A stretch of DNA of 64,000 nucleotides from Piscinibacter gummiphilus. Its GTDB lineage: Bacteria; Pseudomonadota; Gammaproteobacteria; Burkholderiales; Burkholderiaceae_C. The notes beneath the pieces were generated by a model. The model searched no databases. It was given only the letters and a program-made list of their open reading frames with translations, and was not told the DNA's origin. The position numbers and the translations under genes are program-made. The DNA lies in the NCBI RefSeq assembly GCF_032681285.1, contig NZ_CP136336.1, forward strand, positions 3,273,001-3,337,000, written 5' to 3'. This document shows, piece after piece, positions 1 through 7,912 of this stretch. Each line of letters starts with the position of its first letter. Positions within the stretch are counted from its first letter, which is position 1.

Positions 1-1190
1 GCCGACGCCACTCCGAGCACGAGGGCGAGCGCGGAGCCGTAGAACACGCCGGAGGGCGAACCGTGGTCGAGCAACGCGCCGAAGACGGGGGCCGCGATCG
101 CGAAGCCCAGGTCCAGCCCGGAGTACACCGTGCCGTAGACACGCCCCGTCGCCCCGGGAGGTGCGGCCTGCTTGATGAGCATGTCGCGCGAGGGGCCGGC
201 GAGGCCCACGCCGAAGCCTGCCAGTGATGCCACCGCGCACGCCAGCAGGCCCGGCAGCGCCCCCGAGGCCACGACCCCCAGCAGCACCGCCGCGCCCATC
301 AGGCAGAAGCCGATGATGCGTTCCAGGCGCTGCGTGCGGCTCACGAGGAAGCCGCCCACCACCATGCCCGCCGCGCCGCACAACATGTAGCCGGTGACGA
401 CGAACGCGGTGATCGACAACGGCAGGTCGTACATCTTCTGCAACGCCGGGCTCGCAAAGCTCTGGATCGCGCTCAGCGAGCAGGTCGACCAGAAGAAGAA
501 CGAGAAGCACAGCCACACCGAGGGCAAGCGCAGGAAGGCAAGGGGATGCTCGTTCACCGGTGCGGCCGCCTTGGCCGCAGCACCTTCATGGGCCCAACTT
601 CCGGCGCGGTCGTCGATCGCCTCGCGGTGCAGCCACAGCACGGCGATCACGAAGAGCGCCCACACCCCCATGCCGGCCGCGGCAATGCGCCACGACCCGG
701 TGGCCGCCGTGAGGCCTGCGAGGAACACCGGCGCCGCCGCCCAGCCCAGGTTGCCGGTGATGCCGTGCACCGAAAACGCATGGCCCAGCCGCGGCTGCGA
801 CACGCGCTTGTTGAGGATGGTGAAGTCGACCGGGTGGAAGGGCGAGTTGCCCAGGCCCGCGAGCATGGCGGCAAGCATCAGCCCTGCGTAGCTCTGGGCG
901 GTGGCGACCGACATCGCGGCGAGCACGAAGCAGCTCAAGGCGACGAAGAGCACCGGCCGAGCGCCGACACGGTCGACCAGAAAGCCTGCCAGCGCCTGCC
1001 CCACGCCCGAAACGACGAAGAACACAGACACCAAGAGCCCCAGCTCGGAATAGCTGAAGCCGAAATCGCGGATGAAGAGCGGGAACAGCGGCGCCAGCAG
1101 CATGTGGAAAAAGTGCGAGGTGCCGTGAGCGAGACCGATCAGGCTGATGGTCTTCGCGTCTTGCGACAGGGAAATGGAAGCGGAAGTCAT
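1..1190 (-). CDS. MFS transporter, C-terminus beyond the left edge
   Basis: About 396 codons are visible and the frame stays open to base 1, so the 3' end lies outside the window. The translation is a run of hydrophobic segments typical of a 12-helix major facilitator. The loop after helix 2 reads GFLVDRVGARPV, the family's motif A, and the segment GLGNSPFHPVDFTIL resembles the fosmidomycin-resistance-like (Fsr) branch. The ATG at 1190 was chosen because the protein then opens directly into helix 1; the ribosome site is weak. It is divergent from an AraC-type regulator, with 90 bp between the starts, which suggests that regulator controls it. Substrate unknown; drug or metabolite export is the likely role. 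Confidence 0.85.
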   Translation of the reverse strand, partial: MTSASISLSQDAKTISLIGLAHGTSHFFHMLLAPLFPLFIRDFGFSYSELGLLVSVFFVVSGVGQALAGFLVDRVGARPVLFVALSCFVLAAMSVATAQSYAGLMLAAMLAGLGNSPFHPVDFTILNKRVSQPRLGHAFSVHGITGNLGWAAAPVFLAGLTAATGSWRIAAAGMGVWALFVIAVLWLHREAIDDRAGSWAHEGAAAKAAAPVNEHPLAFLRLPSVWLCFSFFFWSTCSLSAIQSFASPALQKMYDLPLSITAFVVTGYMLCGAAGMVVGGFLVSRTQRLERIIGFCLMGAAVLLGVVASGALPGLLACAVASLAGFGVGLAGPSRDMLIKQAAPPGATGRVYGTVYSGLDLGFAIAAPVFGALLDHGSPSGVFYGSALALVLGVAS

Positions 1191-1247
1191 GGAAGCAGCG
1201 TGAATGCGATTGCCAGGACTCTAGGCGGGGGCAGGTCGACAGAGTTA

Positions 1248-1270
1248 CGATAGTTCGTCAATTTCTATCG
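1248..1270. promoter_or_regulatory. inverted repeat in the MFS/AraC divergent promoter
   Basis: CGATAG at 1248-1253 is mirrored by CTATCG at 1265-1270 with an 11-base spacer. It lies in the 90-bp gap between the divergent MFS and AraC-type genes, ending 10 bases before the AraC start. Position and symmetry suit an operator for the neighbouring regulator. AraC proteins more often bind direct repeats, so this is only suggestive. Confidence 0.4.
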
Positions 1271-1280
1271 AGAAACAGAC

Positions 1281-2135
1281 ATGCGCCGCCAGACCCCCAC
1301 CGATGCCAGCCGCCGGCGCACGAGCGTTCCGCCCGTCGACCCGTTGCGCTACGCGCCCACCGCCGAGCATCCGGTGCGCGCCAAGATGCGCCGCCTCGCG
1401 GCCGACACCCACATCGACCCGCACAGCCACCCGTGGGGTCAGCTGGCGTTCTCGGTGACGGGCGTGATCCGCATGACTGCCACGCAGAGCACGTACATCG
1501 TGCCGCCCTCGCGAGCGGTATGGATCCCGCCGCATGTGGAGCACATGGTCAACGTGGTGGAAGACGCCGAGATCCGCACGCTCTACCTGCACCAGGACGA
1601 TCGGCACATCGGCCCCGAGATCGACGCGGGCCCCGATTCGCCCTGGCACCAATGCCGGGTGATCGAGGTGTCGAGCCTGCTGCGCGAGCTGGTCATGCAT
1701 CTGGGCGTCGAGCCCGGTGCGCTCTCGCCCGGGCACAGGCCCGAGCCGCGCGAACACCACATCATTGCGCTCGTGCTCGACGAGCTGCGCCGCGCGCAGC
1801 AGGTGCCCATCGGCGTGGACCTGCCGCAAGACAAGCGCCTGCGCGCCCTGTGCGAATCGGTGCTCGACGACCCCACCCGCTGGAGCACGCTCGAGACCTG
1901 CGCCGCCGAGACCGGCGCGAGCGCCCGCACGGTGGCGCGGCTCTTTCGCAGCGAGCTGGGCACGACCTTCCTGCAGTGGCGCCAGCAGGTGCTCTTGGCC
2001 AAGGCGCTCACGATGGCGGCGCGCAAGGTGCCGATGGCGGTGATCTCGGCCGAGCTGGGCTACGCGAGCCCGAGTGCGTTCACCGCGATGGTGAGACGCT
2101 CGGTGGGCGCGCCACCGAGCGTCTTCTTCAGCTGA
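1281..2135 (+). CDS. AraC-family transcriptional regulator with N-terminal cupin
   Basis: 284 residues. The first half is a cupin-type ligand domain (about residues 35-115) with the metal-site-like cluster HIDPHSHPWGQ and a later IPPHVEHMV. The last 100 residues form the paired helix-turn-helix of AraC proteins, ending in the usual LGYASPSAFTAMVRR. The arrangement resembles NimR (YeaM)-type regulators, which sit divergent from an MFS gene as here. It probably binds a small effector and controls the adjacent transporter. The ATG at 1281 follows AGAAACAGAC. The gene converges with the Cache-domain gene; their stops are 9 bp apart. Confidence 0.88.
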   Translation: MRRQTPTDASRRRTSVPPVDPLRYAPTAEHPVRAKMRRLAADTHIDPHSHPWGQLAFSVTGVIRMTATQSTYIVPPSRAVWIPPHVEHMVNVVEDAEIRTLYLHQDDRHIGPEIDAGPDSPWHQCRVIEVSSLLRELVMHLGVEPGALSPGHRPEPREHHIIALVLDELRRAQQVPIGVDLPQDKRLRALCESVLDDPTRWSTLETCAAETGASARTVARLFRSELGTTFLQWRQQVLLAKALTMAARKVPMAVISAELGYASPSAFTAMVRRSVGAPPSVFFS

Positions 2136-2144
2136 TCTTGCCGA

Positions 2145-2588
2145 TCACTTGTAGTAGCCGACCGCGCACACCTGGTCGCCCACCTTGGTGACGTAGCTCA
2201 CCTTGGTGACCGGCTCCTTGGCGCCCGGCTTCGGCCACTGGTATTCGATCTCGTTGATCTCGCCTTCCTTGGCCGAGTCGTACAGGCGCATGCCGAGCGC
2301 TTCGCCATCCTGGGCCTTGAGCGTCTTCATGCTCTTGCCGGTCATCCGGGGGTGGGCGCTGAAGTTGCCGTCGGGGCCACCGCAGAACGGGTAGAGGTCG
2401 CGGTCACGGAAGCCGTTCTCGCCGAGCGAGATCTGGTTCAGCGCCTTGGCCTTGTCGGCCTTGATCGCCGCCACCGCCTTCTGGAGCATCGATTTGGCTT
2501 CGCTTGCGCTGCCTTGGGCAGCGGCAAAGGTCGGGCCGCTTGCAAGCCAAGCGGTGATCGCGAGGGCGGCCAACAGATTCTTTTTCAT
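2145..2588 (-). CDS. secreted single-Cache-domain protein
   Basis: 147 residues starting at the ATG at 2588, which has a clear AGGAAGGA site; the frame is open further upstream but without a better start. A signal peptide covers about residues 1-24, cut after FAA or AAA. The rest is one Cache (type 2) sensor fold: FRDRDLYPF, then HPRMTGKSM, then YQWPKPG and KVSYVTKVGDQVCAVGYYK, the order seen in periplasmic sensor modules of chemoreceptors. No membrane anchor or output domain follows, so it is a stand-alone periplasmic ligand-binding protein, perhaps a partner of a receptor encoded elsewhere. Two cysteines, in YPFC and DQVC, could form a disulfide. Ligand unknown; small carboxylates are common for this fold. 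Confidence 0.8.
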   Translation of the reverse strand: MKKNLLAALAITAWLASGPTFAAAQGSASEAKSMLQKAVAAIKADKAKALNQISLGENGFRDRDLYPFCGGPDGNFSAHPRMTGKSMKTLKAQDGEALGMRLYDSAKEGEINEIEYQWPKPGAKEPVTKVSYVTKVGDQVCAVGYYK

Positions 2589-2618
2589 GGTTATGTCCTT
2601 CCTGACATCGAGGGAATA

Positions 2619-2690
2619 TCGCCGTAAATTTGACGGCGACACGGGTTAACCCATTTCCAGCAAGTAAATGGGTATGGAAAGGCCTCTCCG
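2619..2690 (-). promoter_or_regulatory. structured leader of the Cache-domain gene
   Basis: Several inverted repeats crowd the 100 bases upstream of the ATG at 2588: TCGCCGT (2619-2625) with ACGGCGA (2633-2639); ACCCATTT (2649-2656) with AAATGGGT (2666-2673); the palindrome GGGTTAACCC (2643-2652); and a TCTCC/GGAGA pair near 2685-2700. On the transcript, TTTCCA can also pair with TGGAAA in competition with the 2649-2673 stem. This may be a regulatory leader or an operator cluster. It matches no riboswitch class I recognise. Confidence 0.35.
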
Positions 2691-2700
2691 CGAGATGGAG

Positions 2701-3125
2701 AAACCCACACATTCAAATTCGGAGGTGGTGTGACGGTCAGCCGGCCGCGTATGAGCTGGGCCGGGCTACAGCGCTGCGGACGCAGGCTCAATATCGAGAA
2801 TTCTGAAACTCAGTCATCGACCACCTTTCGACGCCCGCAAATCGCAATGTTGCAGTGCAAAAGCATGGTATCCCGATATATTTGCACAGCCGATCATTTT
2901 TTCTTCTGGAAACAGATGACATGAAGTCGATACCCTGCCGCAACCGCGCCGTGGGTATTTGTTATTAATGACAAACCCATTGCGAGCCCTCAGCCGGCCC
3001 CCCTCAAACCAATGCCCCCTTTTCAACCACTGGTTGCAAACCGTGGGATGTGGCCGGCGCGGGACGAGCCTAGACTCCCGCATCAACAGCGCCGTCCACG
3101 GCGCGAGGTACGGGAGTACACGACC
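2701..3125. other. gene-free stretch with an operator-like inverted repeat at 2953-2979
   Basis: No credible gene lies between the Cache leader and the ATG at 3126. Base composition is AT-richer than the surroundings. The clearest element is an imperfect palindrome centred near 2966: GGGTA and TTTGT on the left mirror ACAAA and CCC on the right, around TATTAATG. It is about 150 bases upstream of the roadblock-like gene and may belong to its promoter. The segment CCCGATATATTTGCAC (2873-2888) is also AT-rich and promoter-like. No start site can be assigned. Confidence 0.35.
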
Positions 3126-4412
3126 ATGCTCAGCTCGCTATTCGGTGACTTGCGCACCATCCGCGGCAACCCCGCGCCAGAAGATCCGGATCACGGATTC
3201 GCCGCCACCGCCATCCTCGAGAGCGTGGCCACCGAGGTCAACGACCGCGGACAGATGGTCGACAGCCACCAGCGCGACCTCGTCGTCTCTGGCTCCCCCG
3301 CGCAGGCAATCCGCGACCACTTCACCGCCACGCGATCTGACCTCGACACCGCCACCCGCCTGATCGCGCTCTACGACCCGACCGCCGTGTGGGCGAGCGC
3401 CGTCATCAAGGCCTTGTCGGATGCGAGCGGCCGGCCCATCGAGCGGCTGCACCTGCGCGAGCAAGGCACGCTTCGCACGCTCGCAACCATCGAGCGCACC
3501 ACGCTCGAGCGGCGCAACGAAGACATGCTGCGCATCTACCACGCCGATGTGCGGGCGCCCGGCACCGCCAATGCGGCCGTGCCGCTGGCGCTCATGGAGC
3601 GCAGCCACATGACGGCGGTGATCGTCGGCGCCATGCAGCCGCATGCGATTGACGAGATGCTCGACACCCTGCAGGCCGCCGTGCGCCATGCCAACTGGCG
3701 TTGCCCCACCCTGCTCTTCATGCTGCCGCCCAACGCGGTGTGGATCGCCAACAAGATCGGCATGATCGAGTGGCCTGCACGCCTGAAGGTGCAGGTGCTC
3801 AACGAAGCGCTGACCAGTGCATCGGCCGTGTGGAATTCGCTCTTGGGCATGTGGAACCGCGTGAAGAAGGAGCCCGTGTGGGGCCCGCCACCCGCGCTGG
3901 CCCCGGGGCTCGACGGCTTCCAGATCAAGGTCGCCGATCTCTCCAGCACGGGCGCCAGCGTCGCGGGCGCCAAGGTGTCGCTGCCGGTCTCGGCGCCAGC
4001 CGCCGCCTATGACGCCACGGTTCCGTTGCGTCGCCCGCTGCTCGACCCCGCCCTCGCTGACCGCGCCCTCGACGTGCTGTCTGCACTCGACGGTCTCTTC
4101 GCCTGCGCCGTGGTCGATGCGAGTTCCGGCCTCATCCTGGCCCGGCAGGAGCGCAAGGACCAGCCGGTCGAACTCGACCTCGCTGCCGCCGCCAGCGCGC
4201 AGCTCATGCGCAGCCACCAGCATCTCGCGAGGCAACTCGGTCTCACCACCGAGATCGACGAGGTGATGACAAGTGCCGGGCCGCGCCACCATGTGATGCG
4301 CAACGCAGCGCGGCACAAGGGCCTCTTTCTCTTCGCCGTGCTCGACAAGCAACGCACCAACCTCGCATTGGCGCGCTACAAGCTGATGGAAGCGGAGCAG
4401 AGCCTGGGCTGA
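3126..4412 (+). CDS. uncharacterised two-domain protein with roadblock/LC7-like C-terminus (copy A)
   Basis: 428 residues from the ATG at 3126, which follows ACGGGAG; the frame is open further upstream but lacks a better site. There is no signal peptide or membrane helix. The N-terminal part (about 50-245) has no motif I recognise. A Pro/Ala-rich linker (about 250-303) leads to a 120-residue C-terminal domain built like a roadblock/LC7 (MglB-like) fold: a hydrophobic strand FACAVVDASSGLIL, a long helix, then LFLFAVLDKQRTNLALAR. A second copy (B) lies at 17838-19118. Both end with AVLDK..xNLxLAR and share ASGRP and a tryptophan motif near the linker (GMWNRVK here, GTWNRLR in B). Roadblock proteins often regulate small GTPases or polarity systems, but no GTPase is encoded nearby. 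Function unknown. Confidence 0.7.
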   Translation: MLSSLFGDLRTIRGNPAPEDPDHGFAATAILESVATEVNDRGQMVDSHQRDLVVSGSPAQAIRDHFTATRSDLDTATRLIALYDPTAVWASAVIKALSDASGRPIERLHLREQGTLRTLATIERTTLERRNEDMLRIYHADVRAPGTANAAVPLALMERSHMTAVIVGAMQPHAIDEMLDTLQAAVRHANWRCPTLLFMLPPNAVWIANKIGMIEWPARLKVQVLNEALTSASAVWNSLLGMWNRVKKEPVWGPPPALAPGLDGFQIKVADLSSTGASVAGAKVSLPVSAPAAAYDATVPLRRPLLDPALADRALDVLSALDGLFACAVVDASSGLILARQERKDQPVELDLAAAASAQLMRSHQHLARQLGLTTEIDEVMTSAGPRHHVMRNAARHKGLFLFAVLDKQRTNLALARYKLMEAEQSLG

Positions 4413-4450
4413 GCAGCCGCCGGCACCCAGCCGGCTCGTCGATTCGTGAT

Positions 4451-4554
4451 TTATGCACCACCGATCAAAAATAGCGCCCTTGGCAGGCAAAAACAACCCT
4501 CTCCGACCCTGATCGGGTAAGTCACAGGCCGATCTTTTGCACCATCGTGCAAAA
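4451..4554. promoter_or_regulatory. two related palindromes upstream of the alpha/beta hydrolase
   Basis: TTTTGCACCATCGTGCAAAA at 4535-4554 is a perfect palindrome with 8-base arms around CATC, ending 9 bases before the hydrolase ATG at 4564. A degenerate copy, TTATGCACCACCGATCAAAA, lies at 4451-4470 and matches it at 16 of 20 positions. The copies start 84 bases apart, close to eight turns of the helix. This pattern fits a dimeric repressor or activator binding two sites on one DNA face. The regulator is not evident in the window. Confidence 0.55.
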
Positions 4555-4563
4555 CTAGATCGC

Positions 4564-5448
4564 ATGGACACACGGACTTCCCTGCAGACCCTCAAGCGCC
4601 TGGCCGGCATCGTCGGCGTGGTGGGGGCGGCCCTGTTTGGCACGCAGGCCATCGCGGCCGACTTCAGCGCCACCTACAGCGCGGGTCTCACCACCTACCG
4701 CATCAAGGGCACCGAGCCCGCGTCGGGCAAGCACCCGGTCTTCATCTACACAGTCGGCACCACCGAGAGCTACGACAACGGCCAGGCCATGGCCGCGGTG
4801 GCCGAGATGTCAGCCAAGGGTTTCGTCGCGGCGGCCGTGCAATACGACAGCAGCCTCTTCGGCACCTGCTCGCAGATCCTCGCCAAGGCGAAGTACATCT
4901 ACAACAGCGGAAGCTCGAGCAGCGCCGTCGCCAAGCTCTGCGCCCGCAGCACCGCCGATTGCAGCAAGGGCATCGTCGTCGCCGGGTTCAGCCAGGGCTC
5001 GGTGATCGCGATCAACGCGAAGAACTACGACACCCGCGTGCGGGCCGCCTACGGCATGGGCTCGCACACGCTCTACACCGTCTACGGCATGACCTCGTGC
5101 ATGACGCCGGGCAACTACAAGCTGCCCAAAGACAACCTGCGCATCGTCAACGGCCAGAGCGACATCTTCCCCGGCGGCACCGCCACCACCGTGCGCGGCT
5201 CGTCCGAGTCGGTCGCCGGCCGCACCTGCGGTGCCCTGGCCTACGAATGCCTGAGCGGCAACGGCAGCGGCTGGATCATGGTCCGCGACACCGCCGTCGG
5301 CGATCTCTCGGCCGACCACTGCTACCAGCGCGCCGCGGGCGGCTGCGTGGGCAGCGCCGACGTCCTCGACGCCACCTGGCGCAACGGCTCCACCCAATGG
5401 GGCCTGAAAGCGAACCTGAACTGGCTGGCGGCCTTCGCCACGCCCTGA
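4564..5448 (+). CDS. secreted alpha/beta hydrolase
   Basis: 294 residues. The ATG at 4564 is preferred over an upstream TTG, because the protein then begins with a standard signal peptide (about 1-27, cut after AIA). The mature protein has the nucleophile elbow GFSQGS near residue 145, the G-x-S-x-G of serine hydrolases, and several cysteine pairs (GTC, KLC, ADC, TSC, RTC, YEC) expected of an exported, disulfide-stabilised enzyme. It most resembles the large unassigned group of periplasmic or extracellular alpha/beta hydrolases and esterases; the substrate cannot be read from sequence. The Shine-Dalgarno site is poor. A strong terminator follows, so this is a single-gene unit. Confidence 0.75.
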   Translation: MDTRTSLQTLKRLAGIVGVVGAALFGTQAIAADFSATYSAGLTTYRIKGTEPASGKHPVFIYTVGTTESYDNGQAMAAVAEMSAKGFVAAAVQYDSSLFGTCSQILAKAKYIYNSGSSSSAVAKLCARSTADCSKGIVVAGFSQGSVIAINAKNYDTRVRAAYGMGSHTLYTVYGMTSCMTPGNYKLPKDNLRIVNGQSDIFPGGTATTVRGSSESVAGRTCGALAYECLSGNGSGWIMVRDTAVGDLSADHCYQRAAGGCVGSADVLDATWRNGSTQWGLKANLNWLAAFATP

Positions 5449-5476
5449 ACCGAGTTTTCTGAGCTGTCGTCCCTTC

Positions 5477-5508
5477 GGGTGCGAGCCGCAAGGCCCGCAC
5501 CCTTTTTT
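5477..5508 (+). terminator. intrinsic terminator of the alpha/beta hydrolase gene
   Basis: GGGTGCG (5477-5483) pairs with CGCACCC (5496-5502) and is followed at once by six T (5503-5508). It separates the hydrolase from nadA. Confidence 0.85.
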
Positions 5509-5595
5509 CTTGCGGCCCACGCACGCCACATGGGTCAGGGTGCTGGGCTACCATGACCGCCCCCGTGCGCTTCACGGACCACCTCACACCCAGCC

Positions 5596-6702
5596 ATGAG
5601 CCAAGTGCTGTTCGACTACACGCGGCAAGACGCCACCGGCGCCAGCTGCACCGCCCACGCTTGGGCGAAAGTCCCCGAGCCCCTCACCCCCGACCAGCGG
5701 CAGAGCTGGAAAGAGCGCGCCAAGGCGCTGCTCGCGAAGCACCAGGCCGTGCTCGTCGCCCACTACTACGTCGACGGCGACCTGCAAGACCTCGCGCTGG
5801 AAAGCGGCGGCTGCGTGGCCGACTCGCTGGAGATGGCCCGCTTCGGCCGCGACCATGCCGCCAAGACGCTCGTCGTCGCGGGCGTGCGTTTCATGGGCGA
5901 GAGCGCCAAGATCCTCAGCCCCGACAAGCGCGTGCTGATGCCCGACCTCGACGCGACCTGCTCGCTCGACCTCGGCTGCCCCGCAGACGACTTCGCCCGC
6001 TTCTGCGATGCCCACCCCGACCGCAAGGTCGTCGTCTACGCCAACACCAGCGCCGCGGTGAAGGCCCGCGCCGACTGGATGGTGACGAGCTCCTGCGCGC
6101 TCGCCATCGTGAAGCACCTGAAGGACCAGGGCGAGAAGATCCTCTGGGCGCCCGACCGCCACCTCGGCCGCTACATCCAGCAGCAGACGCATGCCGACAT
6201 GCTGATGTGGAACGGCGCCTGCATCGTGCACGACGAGTTCAAGGGCCTCGAGCTCGACCTGCTCAAGTCGCAGCACCCCGGTGCGATGGTGCTGGTGCAC
6301 CCCGAGTCGCCCGAGAGCGTGGTCAAGCAGGCCGACGTGGTGGGCTCGACCTCTCAGCTGCTCAATGCCGTGGTGCAGGGCAACGCACCGGCCTACATCG
6401 TCGCCACCGACAACGGCATCCTGCACCGCATGCGCCAGCTCGCACCGGGCAAGACGCTGATCGAAGCGCCCACCGCCGGCAACAGCGCCACCTGCAAGAG
6501 CTGCGCGCACTGCCCGTGGATGGCGATGAACGCACTGCAGGGGGTGGTGAGCTGCCTGGAAAGCGGCACGGGCGAGATCCATGTCGAAGAGCCGATCCGC
6601 AGCCAGGCGCTCGGCTGCATCGAGCGCATGCTCGACTTCGTGAAGCGCAACCCCACCGCCACCCAGAAACCGGGCCTCGTGCCCAACATCGGCGCCGCCT
6701 GA
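5596..6702 (+). CDS. nadA: quinolinate synthase NadA
   Basis: 368 residues, the length usual for proteobacterial NadA. It condenses iminoaspartate with dihydroxyacetone phosphate to quinolinate, the second step of NAD synthesis from aspartate. The three cysteines that hold the 4Fe-4S cluster are found in the expected places: [20 protein letters not shown] and CKSCAHCPW. The substrate-binding [11 protein letters not shown] and [13 protein letters not shown] are intact. It is followed 7 bp later by nadC, which uses its product, so the two form an operon. The first enzyme, nadB, is 9 kb away on the other strand. Confidence 0.97.
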   Translation: MSQVLFDYTRQDATGASCTAHAWAKVPEPLTPDQRQSWKERAKALLAKHQAVLVAHYYVDGDLQDLALESGGCVADSLEMARFGRDHAAKTLVVAGVRFMGESAKILSPDKRVLMPDLDATCSLDLGCPADDFARFCDAHPDRKVVVYANTSAAVKARADWMVTSSCALAIVKHLKDQGEKILWAPDRHLGRYIQQQTHADMLMWNGACIVHDEFKGLELDLLKSQHPGAMVLVHPESPESVVKQADVVGSTSQLLNAVVQGNAPAYIVATDNGILHRMRQLAPGKTLIEAPTAGNSATCKSCAHCPWMAMNALQGVVSCLESGTGEIHVEEPIRSQALGCIERMLDFVKRNPTATQKPGLVPNIGAA

Positions 6703-6709
6703 GCCTGCC

Positions 6710-7576
6710 ATGTACGACAAGAACGAAACCCTCGAACAAGCGCGCGAACGCAACATCAACGATGCGCTGAGCGAAGACATCGGCCGCCACGACTGGACGG
6801 CCATGCTCGTGCCCGGCGCACAGCGCGTGAAGGCGCGGGTGCTGGTGCGCGAAGAAGCGGTGCTGTGCGGGCGCGAATGGTTCGATGGCTGCATCAAGGC
6901 CCTCGACAACGATGCCCGCATCGAGTGGCACGTGGCCGAAGGTGCGTTGATGGCACCCGACACGCTCGTCTGCCACATCGAAGCCAATGCGCGTGCCCTG
7001 CTGTCTGCCGAACGCCCTGCGCTCAACTTCCTGCAGCTGCTCTCGGCCACGGCCACTGTCACGCGCCGCCATGTCGACGCCATCGCCGGCGCCTCGCCCA
7101 ACCCGCGCGGCTGCGCCGTGCTCGACACGCGCAAGACCATCCCCGGCCTGCGCCAGGCGCAGAAATACGCGGTGCGTGTGGGTGGCGGCCAGAACCAGCG
7201 GCTGGCGCTGTGGCACGGAATCCTCATCAAGGAAAACCACATCGCCGCCGCCGGTGGCGTGGCGCAGGCGCTGCGCCGGGCGCAGGCGCTGAATTCCGGC
7301 GTCGACATCCAGATCGAAGTCGAGAGCCTCGAGCAGCTGCGCGAAGCCCTCGATGCCGGTGCGCAAAGCGTTCTGCTCGACAACTTCACCGAACCGCTGA
7401 TGCGCGAAGCGGTGGCCATCACCCAAGGCCGTGCGCTGCTCGAGGTGTCGGGCAATGTGCAGCTGGGCCAGATTCGTGAAATTGCCGCCACCGGCGTCGA
7501 CCGCATCTCCATCGGCCGCTTGACCAAGGATGTGAAGGCGGTCGACTATTCGATGCGGGTGCTCGAACGTCTTTGA
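6710..7576 (+). CDS. nadC: nicotinate-nucleotide diphosphorylase (carboxylating) NadC
   Basis: 288 residues, full length. It converts quinolinate and PRPP to nicotinate mononucleotide, CO2 and diphosphate. The signature VLDTRKTIPGLRQAQKYAV with GGGQNQR and GILIKENH is intact, as are the C-terminal EVESLEQL and LLDNFTEPLMREAV segments of the barrel. The ATG at 6710 is 7 bp after the nadA stop, so translation is probably coupled. The small ComFB-like gene begins 28 bp after its stop and may be the third gene of the unit. Confidence 0.97.
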   Translation: MYDKNETLEQARERNINDALSEDIGRHDWTAMLVPGAQRVKARVLVREEAVLCGREWFDGCIKALDNDARIEWHVAEGALMAPDTLVCHIEANARALLSAERPALNFLQLLSATATVTRRHVDAIAGASPNPRGCAVLDTRKTIPGLRQAQKYAVRVGGGQNQRLALWHGILIKENHIAAAGGVAQALRRAQALNSGVDIQIEVESLEQLREALDAGAQSVLLDNFTEPLMREAVAITQGRALLEVSGNVQLGQIREIAATGVDRISIGRLTKDVKAVDYSMRVLERL

Positions 7577-7604
7577 ATCGAGATTGCGCCCACGGGGGAA
7601 CACC

Positions 7605-7889
7605 ATGAGCGCATCTGATTTCGAGTCGATCCACAACCACTACGAGCGGATCATCTTCGAGGCCGTGCTGGCCTCGGCCGCGAAGTACCAGGTGCCGCGC
7701 GACCAACTGGCCGACGTGGCCTGCGTGGCGCTGAACCGGCTGCCGCCGCGCTACATCCGCCACGACGTCGACCTGGTCTTCTACCTCACGGAGAACGAGC
7801 GCGCCCACAACGAAGTGGCCATCGCCGAGGCGGTGAAGTACGCGTTCGAATTCGTGCAGGCCCGAAGCGCCATGAAGGCGCGCTCATAG
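7605..7889 (+). CDS. ComFB-domain protein
   Basis: 94 residues from the ATG at 7605, preceded by GGGGGAA. The sequence IHNHYERIIFEAV, then DVACVALNRLPPRYIRHDVDL and a late FEFV helix, is characteristic of the late-competence ComFB family, in which the LNxLPPRY segment is the hallmark. Members are often small single-domain proteins, and some have been reported as cyclic dinucleotide receptors. Its place after nadC may only reflect read-through. The 14-base string AAGCGCCATGAAGG occurs at 7865-7878 and again at 7892-7905, straddling the stop codon. Confidence 0.75.
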   Translation: MSASDFESIHNHYERIIFEAVLASAAKYQVPRDQLADVACVALNRLPPRYIRHDVDLVFYLTENERAHNEVAIAEAVKYAFEFVQARSAMKARS

Positions 7890-7912
7890 TCAAGCGCCAT
7901 GAAGGATCGCCG

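Noticed and set aside
7865..7905. Direct repeat AAGCGCCATGAAGG, two copies
   Set aside because: Only two copies of 14 bases, one inside a coding end; not a mobile element or CRISPR-type array.
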